Part shown: positions 57,435 through 64,000 of the stretch, piece by piece
How positions within the stretch are numbered: position 1 is the stretch's first letter
Layout: each line of letters begins with the position of its first letter
DNA from: Pyrrhosoma nymphula
Taxonomy: Eukaryota > Arthropoda > Insecta > Odonata > Coenagrionidae
Length of the DNA: 64,000 nt
Assembly: GCA_963573305.1 (NCBI GenBank)
Contig: OY754329.1
Location: forward strand, 48,566,417-48,630,416
Direction of reading: 5' to 3'
Program-made: the position numbers and the translations under genes
Notes under the pieces: model-generated
The model's database searches: none
What the model was told of the DNA's origin: nothing
Seen by the model: only the letters and a program-made list of their open reading frames with translations

Positions 57435-58190
57435 CTAGCCTCCGTGTCTAACTTTACGCTTGAATCCTGGAAGTCGGGAAGAGAATTTTTTTAGATAACT
57501 CTTGAACGCATTGAAATCGGGTTTTTTAAAAATGTAGAACTTTCTTCTTTGTTTAAAACTTTTAATTATATTCAAAAATAACTTTGCGGTAACTAATCTA
57601 TGGTCACTAATGCCCTCAACAGTGTTTACCTTAATTACTTGTTGCGGTATATTTGTTGCCAATAAATAAAGAATGTTGTCCCCTCTGTTAGGCGTCGTAG
57701 CTATCTGGTGTAGGGCATTTGATGAGAACGTGTACAGCAGGAACTCGCATATATCTTTGTCTCTTTCCCCTGATATGTAACTGTAGGTCCTCCAATCTAT
57801 AGAGGGCGTATTGAAATCTCCACCTATGATTAAATTTCTTTCGGTGTTCCTGAATGTGATGTTCATTATTTGTGTTTCGAGTTCTAAAATTGAGGTGACG
57901 TCGGTGTTAGGTGGCCTGTAGTATGCGCACACGAATATTGTTTTTGATTTAGGGCATCTAATAGAGCACCATACAGATTATTGGCTGGTATCTGGGGCGA
58001 TTTCCGCTTGGCTGACAATGGTTTTCTTTACAGCTATAAATACTCCGCCTCCGGTTCGGTTGGATCTATCTTTTCTGTAAACGTTGAATGATTTAGGAAA
58101 AATTTCACTATCAGAAATATCGTCCGTCAGCCAACTTTATGTGCCAATAATGACGTTACACTCCGTGATATGAATAAGGTGGTGAAATTC
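57435..58190 (-). pseudogene. LINE ORF2: APE-like endonuclease
   Basis: The 165-codon frame 57435-57932 reads CAYYRPPNTDV, NLIIGGDFNTPSIDWR (catalytic Asp/Asn of the exonuclease-endonuclease-phosphatase fold) and VEGISDHRLVTAKL (SDH motif with the catalytic His). Upstream, 57950-58190 is broken but reads FHHLIHITECNVIIGT-stop-SWLTDDISD and GGGVFIAVKK. The stop falls exactly where the catalytic Glu codon of the (E)SWL motif is expected, which fits GAA changed to TAA. This enzyme nicks target DNA to prime reverse transcription; this copy cannot. Confidence 0.9.
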
Positions 58191-58734
58191 AGGGAATCTT
58201 ATTTTTTAAACTACGGCAGTGAACTCCTGCAACGACTACTGTTTCATGATTATTGTTTATGCGTTTCGGAGACATTTCAAGATTGCTGTCTTCAATTAAG
58301 CTATTCTTGGGCCCTATACTCGGAGTACTCTTAGCTAAATTACTAACTGGCAACACATAATTATTGACCCTACTAATTGACCTGCCCTGTAGCCTACCGT
58401 CTATGTTAAACTCGCCGAGTGTGCTCAAGTTTCTGCGCGCTACCTCCTGCGATGTCTCGTATGTATAGCGGACACCCGAGCGATTTATAGGCACCCGACA
58501 CGAATCCAGCACCGGCCTGAGGTCCAAGAACTCCGCTCCCTCGCTCCCACAGACTTCACTGAGTCTCTGGTTTATGCCTTCCACTCGGCTCCAAACCATT
58601 GAACCCCGATCCGTCCTAGGTACCAAGCTGCATATGGTAAGCCTCAAATTTGTACCAAATCCTCCGCGAATACGGAGGAACTCGGAGCATAGGTCTCTCA
58701 CAGAGCCTAAAATCTCCTCTGATCGCATATTCAC
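58189..58734 (-). pseudogene. LINE SGNH/GDSL-esterase-like region
   Basis: The 181-codon frame reads SVRDLCSEFLRIRGGFGTNL, LTICSLVPRTDRGSMVWSRV, INQRLSEVCGSEGAEFLDLR, then a His-poor tail. The pattern (T-x-S-L-V-P-R...V-x-x-x-N-x-x-L...F-L-D-L) resembles the C-terminal half of SGNH hydrolase domains found in CR1/L2-type elements. The nucleophile Ser block and the G/N blocks would lie upstream and are missing, as is the usual catalytic D-x-x-H. The frame ends HCRSLKNKIP, where the endonuclease begins. An esterase role is inferred from similarity, not proven. Confidence 0.65.
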
Positions 58735-58744
58735 AGCTCAGGAT

Positions 58745-60060
58745 AGGTTTGATTTTCGTTAAATATTCGTAAGGACTTATTGTTTGATTTTCTGTGCAGA
58801 GCTGGTCACGTATACTCAGGAAAGAACATGTACCTACCTTTCAACATATTGGGATGCATATTTATTAGTTCATATCTTCCGTTTATTTAAATTTTCAACC
58901 GTTTTTTCGAATCCATGTGCTGAAAGTTGAGGTATCGCTAAATTGGTCCGCGCGTAGCCAACCAAGCGAGACATATCATTTCCCCGCAATTGATTGGTGG
59001 CCTGCCTATTTCGGATGAGCCTAACAAAAGTCGCACGCACCCGGTACAGAGCGGTCCCCATGCTACTCCACTAGGCAAAACTACAATGAATGCTACATTT
59101 TCGCCTGCGTAATCCTAAATATACCGCTTTTACTAAAGACACCGGCTAACAGGAGATAGATTCAACCAAAATAGATGAGTTGATGCATGTGTTTGTTTCA
59201 ATTTTCCAGCCTATTGTGACATCCATATATAAAACGTACACATTTTTACTACAATAACTGCAGCGGTTTACTGATAACTCAAAGACAAAGTTGGCTTGTC
59301 GTCTTCATTTTACTGCAGGTCATTATATTTCCCGGAAATATTTCCATCTTACACCAGTTTTTAGCGGAAATAGATTTATACTAGACAAAAAAATAAAATA
59401 ATTTCTATTTGTAAACGCTTTTGCCTTTTTGACCCAGTATTTTCTAGGTCAATTTGAGGGGGTGAGACAGAATGGAAGGATTCTGTCGTCATAACCAAAT
59501 AGAGAACACGTTTCTCTAATAGTAGTAAAAATAGAAAAATAAAATTTTCTCCATTCTACGATAACCTCCTTTCTTGCCTTCCTTAAACAAATTTAATCAC
59601 GATTCGAGGACGTGAAAGAGTGAATGTTCTACATTACATAACCCACTTGTTTCGATTGGGAAGGCAAGTTTTGTTGTCAAATTTCGCACCTCCCCTCCCT
59701 CGAGGCAATTTGCCTTGAACTTTTCACTCGAACCTTCACTATCACTTTTAAGTCGTGGGTCAAGTAGACGCGACTGTTAGATTTGGACGCGAATTGAGAG
59801 AAACGTCCAAAATTAGTGAGATCCTAATTCCGTTGGTTACAGCAGAATTTGATGTGACCTCGTAACTTCCGTAACGTACAACCGTAATGACTGAGGCATA
59901 CAATGAAAAAAAGCCGTGTATGAATTCTCTAATTTGAATAAACATTTCATTCGACGAAGCAGTATTTTGCTCGGAAGACTCTCTTTCCTTACCCAAGGGC
60001 TCGGTTCTGAAATTGTGCGGACTATGGTTCCACTTTTTTTTTATTCTCGGGCGATTTTCG
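58745..60060. other. No gene recognised
   Basis: AT-rich sequence. The 63- and 78-codon minus frames have no domains. Confidence 0.5.
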
Positions 60061-60144
60061 AGGTCCGTATGCCCCTGCAGTCCCGATAAGCCATTTGTTT
60101 GTCAAGAGGTTTGACAGAAACACCAATGCCCTGGGCATGTGAAA

Positions 60145-60245
60145 AACTGACCTAGGCGGGACTTGAAATCGCGACCCTGGGATTTGCAGGAGAGGGCTCT
60201 ACCCCGCCGCTAATGGGGTCGGCATACGACCACTACGCTATATGT
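60145..60245 (-). repeat. tRNA-derived SINE head
   Basis: Minus strand: ATAGCGTAGTGGTCGTATGC (A box) and GCGATTTCAAGTCCCGCC (B box), with about 30 extra bases in the anticodon region (60180-60215). Confidence 0.55.
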
Positions 60246-60420
60246 GCATGTTGACATCCTTATCAACCCGAGTGACTCGTTCCATCCACCTGCTCTGCCT
60301 ACATCTCCTTATTTCCCTCTGCCTCCCCTGCCACGCCATGTATTCCTTTTTTCCTGTTCTCAATCCCGTCCATCGAACCTTCTTCAACCCTGAAGTAAGA
60401 TGCGGTTCGTTTCCATTGTA

Positions 60421-61089
60421 AATAATTCCTCTCGGGTCTTCCACCGGGTCAAGAGAAAGGTTTTCAACTCTCCCGGATTTTCCGGGAGACTCTCGGAATC
60501 GGATGATAACATAATAAATCTCCCGGGAAGGTATTTTCCTCCCATTTTTGCTCAAGGAGGCCTTCCGGGTCGTATATTAGATCGTAAATGTGTAAAATAG
60601 TTGCTCTTGGAATGAACACGGGATAGGTGTTTAAGATTTGTAAGCTATTCTTTAAACACTTATGTTCAGAATATGTGTCCGTTAATTTCAAAGTTTCTGT
60701 CGAAGGAATAGGGTTTAGTCATCCAAATTTATGTCTCTAGGCAGTTATAATTCAATCGCGATGAAATGGCACATTTATGCCGCTCAATAACGATCAATGC
60801 ACATTCCACGGTCGTTGTGATTGTGATTTTTACTGAATTTCCCGGAATTCCCCAATCTTGGGACGGACATCACCTGGAGTCATCTCTCCAGAAGTTGGCA
60901 ACTAGTGTAGTCAGGGGCTGAATAGTGGCCGACGTTTCGACTCGAGAATCGTTCTCAGGGCAGATGACTGCTCATCTACACCTGTAAATTCATCTGCCCT
61001 TATACTCATATGACCAACTACAGGGTCAAAACGTCGGCCAGTACCTATTTAGCTCTTGACCCGGTGGAAGACCTTAGGGGAATTATTGC
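60421..61089. mobile_element. Penelope-like inverted repeat with hammerhead-like cores
   Basis: The outer words AATAATTCCTCTCGGGTCTT and CCACCGGGTCAAGAG (60421-60456) are inverted at 61051-61089. The inner minus core (60931-60958) reads CTGAGAA, GATTC-TC-GAGTC, GAAA, CGTC, with one change from CTGANGA. The plus side keeps AAAACGTCGGCC (61028-61039). The word CCACCGGGTCA and the GGCCGACGTTT context also occur in the element at 23632, so they belong to one family. The Leu/Pro frames between have no domain. Confidence 0.65.
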
Positions 61090-61094
61090 TACTT

Positions 61095-63210
61095 CATCCC
61101 TCTCCACAGCCACATCCAAAAGGTCTGCAATCTCTCATATTCTCTTCCCAAGGTTCACTTTCATAAAACGCAATTGTTTCAATAAATACAGGCGAATAAC
61201 TATATTACTACTTAGTTCCCGTACTCTAAGGTATTAGATTGTAATCACGAACAAACTTCGGGAATCATTTAAAAAATATGAGTTAGCTGAAAGGGTAACG
61301 TGAATCGTGACGAATTCGAAAAGCAATGCTAAAAACGTACCCCACACCGCCACAGATTCGAAGGTTATACGCAAGGCTAAGACTATTATGGAAAAATTCG
61401 TTTCTTACGAGTTTTGGGTCGACACGGGGGATATTATTTTACCCCCACCCTACATCCGAAGGACAGATGAAGGCGGGAAAATGAGAGAGATTCACCGTCC
61501 AAAAGATAGGTTCAAGAATCCTTTTTACCAAAGCACAGATAAATATTGCAAAAGAATCAAGCCAAGACACTAAAATTAGCCAAAGCAGGTCTCACTTTTC
61601 GTCTTTTTCTTCTTCCAATTCCTTTCCCGGAACCAGTGACGCAAACTAGATTTCGTTTCGGGGGCTCCATGTTAAGTATAAGCCAAGGAAGGGAAGGGGG
61701 GTGAAAAGTGTCGATATACCTGAAGGAGAAAAATCTGTTCAGCGATTAATTTAAGAGTGCAATTTCGACTGTAATTTAATAGCCAATTTATAAAGATTAA
61801 GTTTTTCGGAATAAAGAAAAAATTAAGTCAAAATTCTTTGTAAAAAAAGCAAATAAAAATTTTCAAAATCAAATAAAAAGTTCGGGGAGGAGGGGGAGGT
61901 AGAGGGGTGTCAGAAACCCATTTGACCTCCCGCCCTCGCAGCTACGCCATTGCCCGGAACTCCTCTTTAATGGCTTAGGTATCAACATCCCCTGGCCTCG
62001 CGAAGGCTCGCGGGGCAGTGCGTGGATTTAAATGTGCATTCCATGAATTAAATTCCTAGATATTGCAGCAAAGGTTTTGGGAAGGTTCCACGACTCTTCT
62101 TGGAGGTAAAATTTCCTTCTGTTTTTCCTATTCCCTCGAATCCTTATGCCGTTCGCGATCTCAACTGATCACCGTTCTGAATTTAGACGATGATGCTCGC
62201 ATGGTTATCCTTCTCCCGATCTTGAGTGGCTTTCTTTCGTACCTTTCTGTGGAGACGTATCCAGTTGTACGTGATCAATTTCTGACCAAACGCTTTCCAT
62301 CCACTTCAGCCAGACATTGTGAACAGTGCCAAACTTCTCCTCCAGTCATTTCAATTCCAAGTGACTCCATAGATGTGGGCGTAAATTCCGTCGAAAGACT
62401 AGTTTCGCCGAGGCGCCGGTGGAACACGTGCATGTTATGAATCAAATAACTGTTAGACTCTCACTAATTTATGAGCCTCTGTTGACGGATATCCGAGCAT
62501 GATTGATGAAAAACTCGATTCCCTTCATGTTTAACATCAACTTGTTCCTATGTTTAAGAACTTTTGGTAAATTAGCCGAATAAAAAAGCTGGGTGACTAG
62601 AAATATTGGTCAAAGATTCAACTTAGAGAAGATTGAATCAATCATAGAAGAGTAGTTGAAAAGCCTGCTGAAACAGGCTTAAATATTGGGATAATAGCCC
62701 ACAAGTAATGAATTAAGTAAATAATGAAATAGAAATTAATGTTTTTTTTATTTTGAACGAAAATAATGTGTATCTATGGTAAACTATATAATATCTAAAT
62801 GGCAGAGATTTCTTTTTTTTACAACATTCTTGGTGAAGCAGGCGAAGCTCTGTATTTTGAAAAATGCATACGCTCCCACTGTGTCAGTTAGTGGAGAACA
62901 TATATGGGAGCTCGCTTGCCATCTATTGTCGCACATGGTCGCACATCTGGATCTACGCCTAACAACTGAATCACACGTATGTACGCGTAGCCCTTTATAT
63001 AATGGATAAGGCGAATGAATACATCAATAAATGCCAGTTGGAAAATTATTAATTAAGACTGCGATTTAGTTGGTGCTCCACAGTAACTCGTTCTCATATT
63101 TCTGTAGTTTTATTATTTTCCGATGCAACAGCCTCGGTTGACACAGAAATGGGTCAGAAGTCGCACATTAGAGAATAATAAGTCAATTTAGAAATTCACC
63201 TGGAGTTTAA
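61095..63210. other. No gene recognised
   Basis: Intergenic sequence. A small hairpin AAGCCTG-CTGAAA-CAGGCTT lies at 62661-62680. The 125-codon frame 62063-62440 has no domain signature. Confidence 0.45.
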
Positions 63211-63211
63211 A

Positions 63212-63330
63212 TGGTTAGGTGGTGTAACTGGCCACCTGACTGGCAATAGGAATATTCAGGTTTAAATCCCGGTCTAGTCTAATGATTTTTCATGGCAAAT
63301 TTCATCCCTTTGGTGTATGATATTAAGCTA
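63212..63330 (+). repeat. tRNA-derived SINE
   Basis: TAGGTGGTGTAACTGGCCAC (A box), CTGACTGGCAATAGGAATAT, then B box CAGGTTTAAATCCCGG, and a body TCTAATGATTTTTCATGGCA. It shares its internal order with the copies at 38640 and 52136. Confidence 0.65.
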
Positions 63331-63334
63331 ATCA

Positions 63335-64000
63335 ATGGATAAAATATTTATGAATATACGCATCATAAACTCAACATTAGAAATTCTGTGATATGAGTAA
63401 CCTCGAGTAGTTCATTAAAATATTCATGATTGATTTAAAAACGAACAGATAACAACAGGCGATTGAGTAGAAGATAGGGTTAATAGGCTGAGAGCTAAGA
63501 ACTGACATATGTCCTTCGGTCAATTAGGGTTTACCTTCCAAATCTTTGTCTTTTCTTCGTACTCTACTTTCCATATGAATGAGAATCTTCACATTACACT
63601 GCCCCAGGAAATAATATATGGAATAACGTCTAGCTTTCGGGAGGCATGCATCTTTTTTTAATTAAAGTAACGCTTGGGAGGACTTCGAACATCAGCTCGT
63701 AATTTCGTAATAGAGTGAACAAATGGAGTTAAAGGTGTATCATTCACCGGAAGATATACATGAGCTATTAAATTTTCGCTCGAATTATTTAATCATAAGT
63801 GCGAGATGTTCATTTGCGATTCAACTGCCAAGAAGCAGGCGTGGTAAGAGGTGGATGAATATTTTCACTTTTATCAAACTAGGGAAATTCTGTACAAAGA
63901 TAGATGTTGTGATAGCTGGGGGTTAAGGCTCTTCAGCGAGGTAATTCCCTTGCGGACCGTATCTCACGCTCTCCCGATGACTCCCTGAGTGCTGCTTGAT
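63335..64000. other. No gene recognised
   Basis: The 67-codon frame 63723-63926 shows no domain. Nothing else is supported. Confidence 0.45.

Larger units (their letters stand above)
55130..58740 (-). mobile_element. CR1/L2-type non-LTR retrotransposon, near full coding length, decayed
   Basis: Minus-strand element of about 3.6 kb. From 5' to 3' it has an SGNH-esterase-like region, an endonuclease, a reverse transcriptase, a C-terminal region and a 370-bp 3' UTR ending in a two-helix stem-loop and a TAGATATAC tail. Stops and frameshifts occur in every domain. The 5' end near 58740 lacks an ORF start and the usual upstream ORF1, so it is 5'-truncated. Tails of the same family occur at 10624, 42436 and 48064, plus the opposed copy at 54845. 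Confidence 0.9.

Overview
This window reads as non-coding, repeat-rich chromosomal DNA of a eukaryote, most likely an arthropod. The mix of degraded elements points that way: a Ty3/gypsy element, a Ty1/copia element, a CR1/L2-type LINE with an esterase-like domain, a Helitron, PIF/Harbinger, pogo-like and hAT transposons, tRNA-derived SINEs and Penelope-like inverted repeats. No intact host gene, no rRNA and no convincing functional tRNA was found. Every recognisable coding region is a fragment carrying stops or frameshifts. The species cannot be named from the sequence.

Layout. 0-2.4 kb: a minisatellite and a Ty3/gypsy gag-protease-RT fragment (minus). 5.6-6.3 kb: a Helitron N-terminal fragment (minus), abutting the 3' LTR of a minus-strand Ty1/copia element that runs to 9.9 kb. 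10.6-11.2 kb: a LINE tail and a head-to-head SINE pair. 15.0 kb: a hairpin-type inverted repeat. 18.2-24.7 kb: a dense composite region with a 40-bp perfect inverted repeat at its flanks, two GTTCC-rich minisatellites, a pogo-like transposase with a C-terminal zinc finger, clustered 15-bp repeats, a (TA)n tract and two large inverted repeats. 25.3-26.5 kb: a 1.2-kb hAT element with TIRs and an 8-bp target duplication. 26.9-27.8 kb: an unclassified 911-bp TIR element. 33.5-34.5 kb: a diverged satellite array of about 160 bp period. 35.6-37.4 kb: two more inverted-repeat elements. 41-45.8 kb: SINEs, a LINE tail, a 214-bp MITE and a 1.6-kb inverted repeat. 50.8-53.1 kb: a PIF/Harbinger element. 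54.8-58.7 kb: two CR1-like LINE copies tail to tail. 60.4-61.1 kb: another inverted repeat.

The most interesting signal is a recurring RNA-like motif in the inverted repeats: CTGANGA, a short self-complementary stem, GAAA, a palindromic block (ACGT, ACCTAGGT, ACCCGGGT or ACTAGT), then usually C. This is the core layout of a type I hammerhead ribozyme with a very short stem III, as known from Penelope-like elements and retrozymes. About a dozen full or decayed cores occur at eight loci, mostly as facing pairs. One insertion is bounded by a 12-bp perfect duplication. No Penelope reverse transcriptase is visible, so these look like non-autonomous copies. Second, the 3' tails of the LINE family share a two-helix stem-loop whose paired positions change together between copies. 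Third, the PIF/Harbinger element and a separate MITE share near-identical termini and a TTA/TAA target duplication, which suggests cross-mobilisation.
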